NCBI GenBank assembly: GCA_003152075.1
Contig: PLZG01000072.1
Span: 75,099-139,098 of the forward strand
DNA from: a candidate division FCPU426 bacterium
Lineage (GTDB): Bacteria; Oederibacteriota; Muellerivitia; Muellerivitales; Muellerivitaceae
Reading direction: 5' to 3'
DNA length: 64,000 nucleotides
Part shown: one piece after another, positions 31,838-39,428 of the stretch
Position numbering within the stretch: the stretch's first letter is position 1
Layout of the letters: each line of letters opens with the position of its first letter
Program-made: the position numbers and the translations under genes
The notes under the pieces: model-generated
The model's input: only the letters and a program-made list of their open reading frames with translations
Told to the model about the DNA's origin: nothing
Databases searched by the model: none

Positions 31838-31975
31838 ACCGCCACGAACGCCACGAACTGAAAAATCATCTTTTGAGGAAAGGAGAACCACAAATTTTTG
31901 AGGATCCGGGTCGAATCAATTTTAAAATCAAGAATTATTTGCTTTCCGTGGCGAGCGTGGCGTCCGTGGCGGTAA
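31838..31975. repeat. R1 inverted repeat between nuoG and nuoH
   Basis: ACCGCCACGAACGCCACGAA on the left pairs with TTCCGTGGCGAGCGTGGCGT and CCGTGGCGGT on the right. This is the GCCACGAAC subtype. Together with the flanks it fills the 182-base spacer. Confidence 0.8.
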
Positions 31976-31991
31976 AAATGAATTTTTCCTT

Positions 31992-33617
31992 TCATGCTTT
32001 CGCCTTTCCGAGGATGTTCGGTTGGCACTTGATTCCCTGGAAGGGTTCGGGTCCCACGGGAGGGAGGTCCAAAACTTTCCCCGTTGAAGGAATGGAATTA
32101 AAAGTGAGCCCGTTCAACGCCGGGATATCCTTGGCTATGGCGTTGAAGACGGCGGGTGTATCCTCAAAATCAAACCCTTCCACTTTCAAGGCCTTGGCCA
32201 ACCGGCTTATCCATAGGGAAGCTTCCACAATATCCGGATTTTCCGGCTCGTAGGCCGCGCGGAAGCGTTGCAGGCGGCTGGTGGCGTTCACAAAGGTGCC
32301 GTTCTTTTCGGTGAAAGGCCTCATGGGGAAAACCATCGACCCCTGTTCCGCCACCTTGGTTTGGTGGACCGAAAGGACAATGAGCGCATTCACTTTCCCA
32401 AAGACCTTCTTGGCCCTTGCCTCATCCTGGCCGTGGGGATTGTTGTGCATCATGATCACGATCTTGAAGTCGCCCTTTTCGATCCGGGCAAGCAGGTCTT
32501 TTCCTTCAGTGTCGATACCCAACAGCCTCAGACCCTGCGCGTTAGGCGTTTTATCCTCTAATTTGAGGATGTTATCCGCCTGTCCCGGCTTGCCCCAGAA
32601 GGGCGCGGCCAGGTTCTTTAGCTTGAAGCGCTTCTCAAAGAGCTTCTTAAGGAGGTAATTGTCTTCCAGCGCGGCCGCAGGGGAGGCGATACCAGCCACT
32701 TCATCAGGAGAAATCCCCTCCAGCAATTTGGCTAGTTCAGTGATTCCTTCGGCGAGACTCCTGATTCCGTGCCCCAGCTTCACTTCGGTCACGCGGTTCT
32801 CCTGCCAATGATTGAAGGAAAAGCGTCCCTCGTCACAAATCCAGGTCTTGTTGAGCTCTGAATTTTCCCGGGGCATAAAACGGTAAATCTTGCCCTTGTT
32901 TTGTTCCACCGTGATGTTGCACCCGCGCGAACAGCCCGGACAGATGGATTCGGTCTTCTTGAGGAACCAGACCCTTTGCTTGAAGCGGAATTCCTTCAGT
33001 GTGAGGGCTCCCACGGGGCAGATATCGGTCACATTGCCCGAGTAGGGATTGTCCAGGCGCTGGCCGGGGAAGATGGTGATGGTGGATTCGTGGCCCCGGT
33101 TCACGATGGCCAACTCGGAGGTCTTGGGAACCTCGTCCACGAAGCGGATACAGCGGGTGCAAAGCACGCAGCGTTCCTGGTCCAGCATGACGTGCTCGCC
33201 GATGTCCTCGGCCTTGCCGCCCTTGAAGTCGCGGGGCACGCCCCGGCGGAAATCATAAAGGCCGTATTCCATATATTGATTTTGCAGTTTGCACTCCCCC
33301 GCCTTGTCGCAAACGGGGCAATCCAGCGGATGGTCGAGCAGGAGGAATTCCAGGGCGCTCTTTTGCGCGGCCTTGGCCTTGGGGGAGTCGGTGTGGACCA
33401 CCATGCCCTCGGCGACTTTGGTGTTGCACCCAACGGTCAGCATGCTTCCCTTCGGCCCCTCGATTTCAACCATGCAGGTGCGGCAGTTGCCGGCCACGGG
33501 CAGGTAGCGCTGGTAGCAGAAATGCTCCAGGGGCACGTTGTTGGACAGGGCCGCTTCCAGAACGTTGGTTCCGTCCGGCACTTCCATTTGTTTTCCGTCG
33601 ATGGTTATTTTAGCCAT
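31992..33617 (-). CDS. nuoG: NADH-quinone oxidoreductase subunit G (short form)
   Basis: This 541-residue peripheral-arm subunit carries several Fe-S clusters: the 2Fe-2S plant-type domain (CYQRYLPVAGNCRTC...GCNTKV), the His/Cys cluster N5 (HPLDCPVCDKAGEC), the 4Fe-4S N4 (CVLCTRC...CPVG) and a fourth set CPGCSRGC. The C-terminal molybdopterin-oxidoreductase-like domain is shortened compared with E. coli (about 900 residues), as in many bacteria. It conducts electrons from NuoF to NuoI. The ATG has GGGG upstream. Confidence 0.96.
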   Translation of the reverse strand: MAKITIDGKQMEVPDGTNVLEAALSNNVPLEHFCYQRYLPVAGNCRTCMVEIEGPKGSMLTVGCNTKVAEGMVVHTDSPKAKAAQKSALEFLLLDHPLDCPVCDKAGECKLQNQYMEYGLYDFRRGVPRDFKGGKAEDIGEHVMLDQERCVLCTRCIRFVDEVPKTSELAIVNRGHESTITIFPGQRLDNPYSGNVTDICPVGALTLKEFRFKQRVWFLKKTESICPGCSRGCNITVEQNKGKIYRFMPRENSELNKTWICDEGRFSFNHWQENRVTEVKLGHGIRSLAEGITELAKLLEGISPDEVAGIASPAAALEDNYLLKKLFEKRFKLKNLAAPFWGKPGQADNILKLEDKTPNAQGLRLLGIDTEGKDLLARIEKGDFKIVIMMHNNPHGQDEARAKKVFGKVNALIVLSVHQTKVAEQGSMVFPMRPFTEKNGTFVNATSRLQRFRAAYEPENPDIVEASLWISRLAKALKVEGFDFEDTPAVFNAIAKDIPALNGLTFNSIPSTGKVLDLPPVGPEPFQGIKCQPNILGKAKA

Positions 33618-33638
33618 AAAACCCCAAAATTTATTTTT

Positions 33639-33770
33639 ACCGCAACGAACGCCACGTGCGCCACGAAAAGAAAAAACATCTTTAATTTTTAAAAAAATCC
33701 TTAGCTTTTTTCTTCCCTAATCATTTCTGATCTTCGCCTTTCGTGGCGACCGTCGCGATCGTGGCGGTTC
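33639..33770. repeat. R1 inverted repeat between nuoF and nuoG
   Basis: ACCGCAACGAACGCCACGTG and CGCCACGAA on the left pairs with TTTCGTGGCGACCGTCGCGA and TCGTGGCGGT on the right. This is the GCCACGAAC subtype, filling the spacer. Confidence 0.8.
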
Positions 33771-35055
33771 AATTTGCCGTTATCTTTTCCAGCACGGCCA
33801 CGCTGGCCGGCTTGCAGTATTTCTCGAAATCCTCACGGAACTTCTTGATGAAGCTTCTCACCGGGAAGGCCAGGGCCGAGGAGAAGACGCAAATGGTCTT
33901 GCCTTCCATGTTGTCGGCGATCTCCAGCATCAGGTCCAATTCCTTGGTCGTGGCCTCGCCTGAAAGGATTTTTTTCATGATCCGGTCCTCCCAAGCGCTT
34001 CCTTCCCGGCAGGGCGTGCATTGGCCGCAGGACTCGTCCCTATAGAAGTGGGTCAGGTTCTTGAGGATCTTCGCCATGTCGGTATGCTCATTCATGATGA
34101 TGGCGCAGCCGGTTCCAAACATGGTCTTGTGGTCCCTCATGCTTTCGTAACTCAGGGTCAGGTCCGCGCATTCCTGCGCGGTGAGGACTGGGCAAGAGGA
34201 TCCGCCGGGGATGACGGCCTTGAGTTTCCCGCCCTTCATGCCCTTGCCATACTTCTCGATGAATTCCATCATGGGAAGCCCGAAGGGCATTTCCCAATAA
34301 CCCGTCTGGTTCACGTGGCCCGAAAGCCCGAAAACATGCGTGCCCGGGGATTCCTTGGTGCCGATGGCCGCGTAAGCGGCGGCTCCGTTTTCAACGATCC
34401 AAGGTACCGACGACAAGGTCTTCACGTTGTTGACGATGGTAGGACAGCCGAAGGCGCCCACGATCGCCGGAAATGGCGGCTTGATGCGGGGCTGTCCCTT
34501 CTTGCCTTCGAGGGATTCCAGGAGACCCGTTTCCTCGCCGCAGATGTAAGCCCCCGCACCACGGTGGACATAGACTTCCAGGTCAAAGCCCGAACCCTGG
34601 ATATTCTTGCCCAAGTAATTGGCTTTTTTAGCTTCCTCAATGGCGGCGTTGAGCCGGTTGATCTGTTCCACAAATTCGCCCCGGACGTATATATAGGAAG
34701 TGTGGCAGTTGATGGCATAGCTGGCGCAGATGATTCCCTCAAGCAACAGGTGCGGGTCGTAAAGCATACTGAAGCGGTCGGTGAAGGTGCCTGGTTCGCC
34801 TTCATCCGCGTTCACCACCAGGTAAACCGCCTTGCCGGTGTTTTGGGGGACGAAGGACCACTTCATGCCGGCCGGGAACCCCGCCCCGCCACGGCCCTTC
34901 AAGCCAGAGGCCTTCACTTCCTCGATGATCTCGGCGGGTTTCTTGGCGAAGAGATTTTTCAAGGAGGCATAGCCGCCCGTTTCCAGGAACACCTTGAGGG
35001 TGTGCCCGTCTTTGGTTTCGAATCGCTTGGTCAGTTGGGGTTGAAAATCGGACAT
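33769..35055 (-). CDS. nuoF: NADH-quinone oxidoreductase subunit F
   Basis: This 428-residue NADH-binding subunit is where NADH gives its hydride to FMN. The Gly-rich KGRGGAGFPAGMKW (about 53-66) forms the FMN/NADH site, and CGQCTPCREG near residue 345 plus a later Cys hold the N3 4Fe-4S cluster. The start overlaps the nuoE stop by one base (TAATG), indicating translational coupling. The 3' end touches an R1 repeat. Confidence 0.97.
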   Translation of the reverse strand: MSDFQPQLTKRFETKDGHTLKVFLETGGYASLKNLFAKKPAEIIEEVKASGLKGRGGAGFPAGMKWSFVPQNTGKAVYLVVNADEGEPGTFTDRFSMLYDPHLLLEGIICASYAINCHTSYIYVRGEFVEQINRLNAAIEEAKKANYLGKNIQGSGFDLEVYVHRGAGAYICGEETGLLESLEGKKGQPRIKPPFPAIVGAFGCPTIVNNVKTLSSVPWIVENGAAAYAAIGTKESPGTHVFGLSGHVNQTGYWEMPFGLPMMEFIEKYGKGMKGGKLKAVIPGGSSCPVLTAQECADLTLSYESMRDHKTMFGTGCAIIMNEHTDMAKILKNLTHFYRDESCGQCTPCREGSAWEDRIMKKILSGEATTKELDLMLEIADNMEGKTICVFSSALAFPVRSFIKKFREDFEKYCKPASVAVLEKITAN

Positions 35056-35534
35056 TACTTTTTCCTCAAATCGTCGATCAATTTCTCGGTGCTTTCGGGC
35101 GTCAGGTTCTCGTGATAGTCGTCGTTCACCTGCATGCAGGGCGCCTTATGGCAGGCGGCCAGGCATTCCACCGGTTGGTAGCTGAATTGACCGTCGGGGG
35201 TGGTTTCCCCCGGCTTCAAGTGAAGCTTCTGCTCGATCACTTTCTTGATCTCTTCCGAGCCGTTCAAGAGGCAGGCGATGGTCTGGCAAACCTGCAGGTG
35301 GTACTTGCCGGGCTTTTTCTTCTGGTACATGGTGTAAAACTCGGCCACTTCCAGGACCTGGGCGGGGGAACAGCCCACCAGCTTGGACACGGCCACCATG
35401 GCGTCCGTGGAAATCCAGCCGAATTCCTTCTGGGCAAGCCAAAGCGCGGGCAATAGCGCGGCGCGCCGCACCGGATAGCGGGCAGCGATGGTCTCAAACT
35501 CAGCCACGGTTTCTTTTTTAAATGTAACAGCCAT
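35055..35534 (-). CDS. nuoE: NADH-quinone oxidoreductase subunit E
   Basis: This 159-residue thioredoxin-like subunit binds the off-path 2Fe-2S cluster N1a through Cys83, Cys88, Cys124 and Cys128 (QVCQTIACLL and ECLAACH). It forms the NADH dehydrogenase module with NuoF and NuoG. The ATG has AAGGGG upstream. The stop overlaps the nuoF start. Confidence 0.96.
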   Translation of the reverse strand: MAVTFKKETVAEFETIAARYPVRRAALLPALWLAQKEFGWISTDAMVAVSKLVGCSPAQVLEVAEFYTMYQKKKPGKYHLQVCQTIACLLNGSEEIKKVIEQKLHLKPGETTPDGQFSYQPVECLAACHKAPCMQVNDDYHENLTPESTEKLIDDLRKK

Positions 35535-35550
35535 CCCAAAACCCCTTTTT

Positions 35551-35657
35551 CACCGCAACGAACGCCAGGCTCGCCACGGGAATCTTTCCCTAAAAAACGC
35601 CTTACTCTTAATTCGATCCGTTCGCCTTTCGTGGCTGTCGTCGCGCACTTGGCGGTT
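35551..35657. repeat. R1 inverted repeat between nuoD and nuoE
   Basis: CACCGCAACGAACGCCAGGC and CGCCACGG on the left pairs with TTTCGTGGCTGTCGTCGCGC and TTGGCGGT on the right. It is more diverged than its neighbours. Confidence 0.75.
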
Positions 35658-35670
35658 CAATCTTTCGTTA

Positions 35671-36927
35671 TCATCTGTCTAATTCACCCGCGATAATATT
35701 GATCGAACCCAAATTCGCCACCGCGTCGGCGATTATGACGCCCTCGATCATCTCGTGGTAAGCGGCGAAATTCATGAAGCAGGGCGGCCGGCACTTGATG
35801 CGATAGGGGTTCTTGCTTCCATCCGAAACAATAGTGAACCCCAACTCCCCGTTGGCGGCCTCGGTGGCGTCGTAAATCTCGCCCGGCTCGGGGCAGATGC
35901 CGTGCATGATGATCTTGAAATGGTTCATCAGCCCCTCGATATTGCCGTAAGTCTGTTGTTTGGGAGGCAGGGCCACCCTCTTGTCGTCGGTCATGACTGG
36001 CCCCCCGGGCAGTTTCCTCAGGGCCTGTTCGATAATATGGATGGATTCATCGATTTCGTAAAAGCGGATGAAGATGCGGTCATAAACGTCGCCGATGGTT
36101 CCGATGGGCACGTCGAACTTGAAATCCTCATAGTGGTAATAGGGCTCGGCCCTCCTCAGATCGTATTCCACGCCGCTGGCCCGGAGGGTCGGCCCGGTCC
36201 AGCCATATTGGATCGCCTTTTCCCCCGAGATAACGCAAATGTCCCTGGCGCGGTCCAGAAAGATTCGATTGGTGGAAATCAGTTTTTTGACGTCCTGAAC
36301 CCCTTTTCGGATTTCTTTCAATACGGCAATCACTTCATCCTCAAAGGCCGGGTAAACATCCCGGGAAAGCCCGCCGATGCGCATATAGCTGGAGGTCAGC
36401 CTGGCGCCGCAGAGTTTTTCCAGGATGTTATAGACCTTCTCCCGCACGTTGAAGGAGTACCAGAAGTTGGTCAGGGCCCCGATATCCACCAGGTTGGCCC
36501 CGGCGCAAACCAGGTGATCGATGATGCGGTTGAGTTCGCAAGTGATGACTCTTATATAGAGGGCCCGCTCCGGCACCTGGATGGCCAGCATTCGCTCCAC
36601 GGCCTTGCAAAAACCCACGTTGTTCATGATTGCGGAAACGTAATTGAGCCGGTCCGTATAGGGGATGCATTGCTGGAAGGTGTGAACCTCGGTGTCCTTC
36701 TCGAAACCCCGGTGCAGATAGCCGATTTCAGTGACCGCCGCCACGATGGTTTCCCCGTCCAGGGCGCAGAGGGCCCGCAATGTTCCGTGGGTGGCAGGAT
36801 GGCTGGGCCCAATATTCACGAAGACCAGGTCTTTTTTTTCTTTGGGCTGGGCGGCGTTTAAGCCTTGGGACGAGCTTTCACCCTTGGCCGTCGGCAATAA
36901 AGTGTGGGGGTCGATACCGGCGATCAT
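35671..36927 (-). CDS. nuoD: NADH-quinone oxidoreductase subunit D
   Basis: This 418-residue 49-kDa-type subunit is related to the large subunit of [NiFe] hydrogenase and forms the quinone site with NuoB. GPSHPATHGTLR with the key His and the ELGFTIVSDGSKNPYRIKCR segment are both present. NuoC and NuoD are separate genes here, not fused as in E. coli. The ATG overlaps the nuoC stop by 4 bases. Confidence 0.97.
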   Translation of the reverse strand: MIAGIDPHTLLPTAKGESSSQGLNAAQPKEKKDLVFVNIGPSHPATHGTLRALCALDGETIVAAVTEIGYLHRGFEKDTEVHTFQQCIPYTDRLNYVSAIMNNVGFCKAVERMLAIQVPERALYIRVITCELNRIIDHLVCAGANLVDIGALTNFWYSFNVREKVYNILEKLCGARLTSSYMRIGGLSRDVYPAFEDEVIAVLKEIRKGVQDVKKLISTNRIFLDRARDICVISGEKAIQYGWTGPTLRASGVEYDLRRAEPYYHYEDFKFDVPIGTIGDVYDRIFIRFYEIDESIHIIEQALRKLPGGPVMTDDKRVALPPKQQTYGNIEGLMNHFKIIMHGICPEPGEIYDATEAANGELGFTIVSDGSKNPYRIKCRPPCFMNFAAYHEMIEGVIIADAVANLGSINIIAGELDR

Positions 36928-37463
36928 ACATAGCCCTTTTTATTGAGCCTGGCGTTCATCTCGTCCATCAGGGACTCATTGGCCGAAAGCCACTGGCGGC
37001 GAGTGATGGGATAATCCTTGCGCAGGGGATGCCCCACGAACTCATGGTGGTTCAAGATTCGTTTCAGGTTCGGGTGATGGGCGAATCGAATTCCCATTTG
37101 GTCGAAGGCTTCCCTTTCCAACCAATCGGCGTTGCCGTAAAGGTGGGATATCGTGGGAACGGACGGCTCTTCCTCCGGGGTGGTTACTTTCAACCAAGCG
37201 CGGTGCCCCAATCCTAGGGATTTCAAATGATAAATTACCCCAAATCGATCACCGGTCCACCCGGGGTAATTCGAGTAATCAACTGACACGATGTCGATCA
37301 AAAGGTTGAAACCAACCTCAGGGTCGTCCCTCAAGGCCTTCACCACCTCGGCGATTTTCAACCGTTCCACTTGGACTTCCAATTGACCATAGCGGTCCGC
37401 CGAGCCCTTGATTGCCTCGGGTAACAAAGTTTTAAGTTTTTCAAGAATCGCTTGTTGGTCCAT
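36924..37463 (-). CDS. nuoC: NADH-quinone oxidoreductase subunit C
   Basis: This 179-residue 30-kDa-type peripheral-arm subunit has the signature EREAFDQMGIRFAHHPNLKR followed by HPLRKDYP, which is diagnostic. It is a scaffold without cofactor that packs against NuoD. The ATG follows AAGGGCTAG. The stop overlaps nuoD. Confidence 0.96.
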   Translation of the reverse strand: MDQQAILEKLKTLLPEAIKGSADRYGQLEVQVERLKIAEVVKALRDDPEVGFNLLIDIVSVDYSNYPGWTGDRFGVIYHLKSLGLGHRAWLKVTTPEEEPSVPTISHLYGNADWLEREAFDQMGIRFAHHPNLKRILNHHEFVGHPLRKDYPITRRQWLSANESLMDEMNARLNKKGYV

Positions 37464-37506
37464 CTAGCCCTTCCGTCAATTTTGAATTATGAATTCTTAA
37501 TTTCCT

Positions 37507-38016
37507 TTAGTAATCAAAAGTCGGCTCTTTGACCTTAAACTGCGCCGGTGGTGTCGTATTCGGGTTCTCAATCTTGTGCTGAAGCTTCAGGACCGCCTGC
37601 AAAATTGCCTCGGGCCTGGGGGGACAGCCGGAAATGTAAACGTCCACGGGGATAATCTGGTCGATGCCCTGCACCGTGCAGTAGTTGTTGTAGAAGCCAC
37701 CCGAGGAGGCGCAGACCCCCATGGAAATGACCCACTTGGGTTCGCACATCTGCTCGTAGATTTGTTTGAGTATGGGGGCCTGCTTGAATGTCACCGTCCC
37801 GGCCACCAGGAGTAGGTCCGACTGCCGTGGCGAGAAGCGAACCAACTCCGCCCCAAAGCGGGCTATATCGAAGACCGAAGCGGCTACCCCCATGAACTCG
37901 ATGGCGCAGCAGGCCGTGCCGAAGGGCATGGGCCAAAGGGAATTCTTTTGGCCCCAAGCCACAACCGCGTCTTTGCGGGTAGTAATGGCAGGAAAAGTTT
38001 CGCCGGTCATTCCCAT
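37507..38016 (-). CDS. nuoB: NADH-quinone oxidoreductase subunit B
   Basis: This 169-residue subunit holds the last cluster, N2, which reduces quinone. Its Cys ligands are in [19 protein letters not shown] and [10 protein letters not shown]. The frame stays open 76 codons further upstream through nuoA, but homology begins at the ATG 7 bases after AAAGGGGGG (38016), so that start is used; a second ATG two codons later is also possible. It overlaps nuoA by 10 bases. Confidence 0.96.
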   Translation of the reverse strand: MGMTGETFPAITTRKDAVVAWGQKNSLWPMPFGTACCAIEFMGVAASVFDIARFGAELVRFSPRQSDLLLVAGTVTFKQAPILKQIYEQMCEPKWVISMGVCASSGGFYNNYCTVQGIDQIIPVDVYISGCPPRPEAILQAVLKLQHKIENPNTTPPAQFKVKEPTFDY

Positions 38017-38384
38017 TCCAGTGCCCCCCTTTTCCAAAGGTAGAACCAGCCAAAAGCCAGGACGCCCAGGAAGCCCAGCATGGAAAGGAATCCGCCCCAA
38101 GCCATCTTTTGGAATAGGACCGCCCAGGGGAAAAGGAACACTACTTCCACGTCGAATACCAGGAAGCACATGGCCACCAGGTAGAACTTCACGTTGAAGC
38201 GGTGGCGGGCGTCTCCCGGGATTGCCTGGGTTTGAATGCCGCACTCATAGGGGGATAGCTTGGTTTCGTTGTCCTTGCGGGGGCCCAAAAGGGCCGAGAG
38301 AAGGATCAGGGCCGTGGGAACCGCCATGGCCAGGAGCAGGGCCAGGACCAAGGGGAGGATATTTTCGATAAATTCGAAGTTCAT
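38007..38384 (-). CDS. nuoA: NADH-quinone oxidoreductase subunit A
   Basis: This 125-residue membrane subunit has three TM helices (about 9-31, 66-88, 95-117). The conserved acidic loop [10 protein letters not shown] and [21 protein letters not shown] are the family signature, including membrane Glu/Asp near the quinone chamber. It is the first gene of the operon. The ATG follows AGGAG with a 7-base spacer, about 80 bases after the predicted transcription start. Confidence 0.97.
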   Translation of the reverse strand: MNFEFIENILPLVLALLLAMAVPTALILLSALLGPRKDNETKLSPYECGIQTQAIPGDARHRFNVKFYLVAMCFLVFDVEVVFLFPWAVLFQKMAWGGFLSMLGFLGVLAFGWFYLWKRGALEWE

Positions 38385-38470
38385 GCCTAAACTCCTGAAG
38401 TAGCTGAAATTCCACTCCGGGGGGGAGTTATAAACAAGCTGGGCGACATGGTTGGGCGGAATTTGACCGA

Positions 38471-38500
38471 ATTATAAGGAGTTTAGGGGGGTAGGGTCAA
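38471..38500 (-). promoter_or_regulatory. Sigma70-type promoter of the nuo operon
   Basis: On the minus strand the -35 is TTGACC (38495-38500) and the -10 is a perfect TATAAT (38471-38476), 18 bases apart. The predicted transcript starts near 38464. The -35 directly follows the Rex-type operator, so a bound repressor would block polymerase. Confidence 0.8.
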
Positions 38501-38517
38501 TGTGAAATATTTCACAA
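38500..38517 (-). promoter_or_regulatory. Rex-type operator 1 at the nuo promoter
   Basis: ATGTGAAATATTTCACAA on the plus strand is a palindrome matching the Rex consensus TTGTGAAnnnnTTCACAA except for the first base. It also fits the CRP/FNR frame TGTGA-N6-TCACA. It abuts the -35 box. Rex is a repressor that leaves DNA when NADH is high, a logical control for an NADH dehydrogenase. Confidence 0.7.
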
Positions 38518-38581
38518 ACTATTGGCTTCGGAGGGTAAAAACTAAGATTTTCAGAGGAAATAGGCTTTTTTGCCAATAAGT

Positions 38582-38599
38582 CTGTGAAAGATTTCACAA
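38582..38599 (-). promoter_or_regulatory. Rex-type operator 2, upstream
   Basis: CTGTGAAAGATTTCACAA is a second palindrome of the same class, 82 bases centre to centre from operator 1. Its inner flank (GCCAATAAGT) is the reverse complement of the inner flank of operator 1 (ACTATTGGC), so the two sites are inverted copies with about 25 conserved bases each. Confidence 0.65.
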
Positions 38600-38656
38600 G
38601 CCCCAGTAGACCCTTTTGGGGTTCCACCAGGAATAGTTCGAGTCAAAATATATGAC

Positions 38657-38712
38657 CTGTCATTGCGAGGAATGCCCGCTGAATAAGCGGGCGATAATGA
38701 CGAAGCAACCCC
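38657..38712. repeat. R2 half element
   Basis: TGTCATTGCGAGGAATGC is followed by the hairpin GCCCGCT/AGCGGGC and GACGAAGCAACCCCAGTTT. Only one R2 arm is present; the right arm is missing. It lies between the nuo regulatory region and the terminator of the beta-barrel gene. Confidence 0.6.
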
Positions 38713-38722
38713 AGTTTAAAAT

Positions 38723-38751
38723 AAAAAAGGCCCGGGTTTTTCCCCGGGCCT
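38723..38751 (-). terminator. Rho-independent terminator of the beta-barrel gene
   Basis: The stem GGCCCGGG/CCCGGGCC has a short loop and, on the minus strand, a T run (TTTTTTATTTT). It lies about 30 bases beyond the stop codon at 38782. It is strong and isolates the barrel gene from the nuo regulatory region. Confidence 0.85.
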
Positions 38752-38781
38752 CAAAATATTTCAACTCATCTTATAAATTAA

Positions 38782-39357
38782 TTAAATAAAGGAATATCCC
38801 ACTAACAAAGTAATCGTTCCATTTTGAACATTAACATTGTTACGGATATTTTGAAGGCCTAATTCGTAACGGCCGCTGACCAAAAACTTGTCGATATCAA
38901 CTTCGATCCCTCCGATAATTCCAACGTCTGAGGAGTTAATTCCAGGAATAGTGTTATTGTTAACATCTTTGGCTACTGTATTCCAGCTGAACGCGGGTCC
39001 CACCAATAGCGCCGGATTTATACCCGGTAACCCAAGTGAAAACTTCAAAAGGATGGGCACTTCAATATAATCCAATTCATCCGAGGTACTGGTACCTGAA
39101 ATAGCCGCGCCTTTCTGCTCATAAAGCAGTTCAGGACGAATGCCGATTACATTTCCAAAGTTCAAACAAATAAAAGCACCGCCCACAAAACCCAGTTTGG
39201 AAGCTGGGGCACTGCTAAGCGTGGTATTAACATCACTTCCGATAAAATTAGCGAAATTGGCTCCCGCCTCCACACCTAAATCGAACTTTTGGGCTGAAGC
39301 CTGGCCAAAGGCTAAAGCCGCCAACACAAAACCGAACAGCAAAGCTTTTAGTCTCAT
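38782..39357 (-). CDS. PorT-like outer-membrane beta-barrel protein
   Basis: This 191-residue protein has a signal peptide (1-22, cleaved near ASA-QKF). It has eight alternating strands, starting with FDLGVEAGANFANFIG and ending with TITLLVGYSFI and a terminal aromatic. The pattern IGIRPELLYEQKGAA...DYIEVPILLKFSLG is the hallmark of the PorT/outer-membrane beta-barrel family common in FCB bacteria. The ATG follows AAGGAGGAAGAG and a good terminator follows the gene. The function is not known; it is likely a small surface barrel. Confidence 0.85.
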   Translation of the reverse strand: MRLKALLFGFVLAALAFGQASAQKFDLGVEAGANFANFIGSDVNTTLSSAPASKLGFVGGAFICLNFGNVIGIRPELLYEQKGAAISGTSTSDELDYIEVPILLKFSLGLPGINPALLVGPAFSWNTVAKDVNNNTIPGINSSDVGIIGGIEVDIDKFLVSGRYELGLQNIRNNVNVQNGTITLLVGYSFI

Positions 39358-39428
39358 CTCTTCCTCCTTGTGGTTTTCTTGACTCCACTTTATTAAGACG
39401 TTCGGGCGGAAATCAAGGTTTCACCGAA

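Noticed and set aside
24749-35670. CRISPR array in the repeat-rich nuo spacers
   Set aside because: The repeats are inverted pairs scattered singly between genes, not direct repeats with regular unique spacers, and no cas gene is present.
37507-38244. A 245-residue version of nuoB starting inside nuoA
   Set aside because: The extra 76 codons overlap nuoA and have no homologous character; a good ribosome binding site and family homology place the start at 38016.
38500-38517. Calling the nuo operators CRP sites outright
   Set aside because: They fit CRP/FNR half-sites, but the TTCACAA ends and the target operon fit Rex better; the sequence alone cannot decide, so Rex is given as the preferred reading only.
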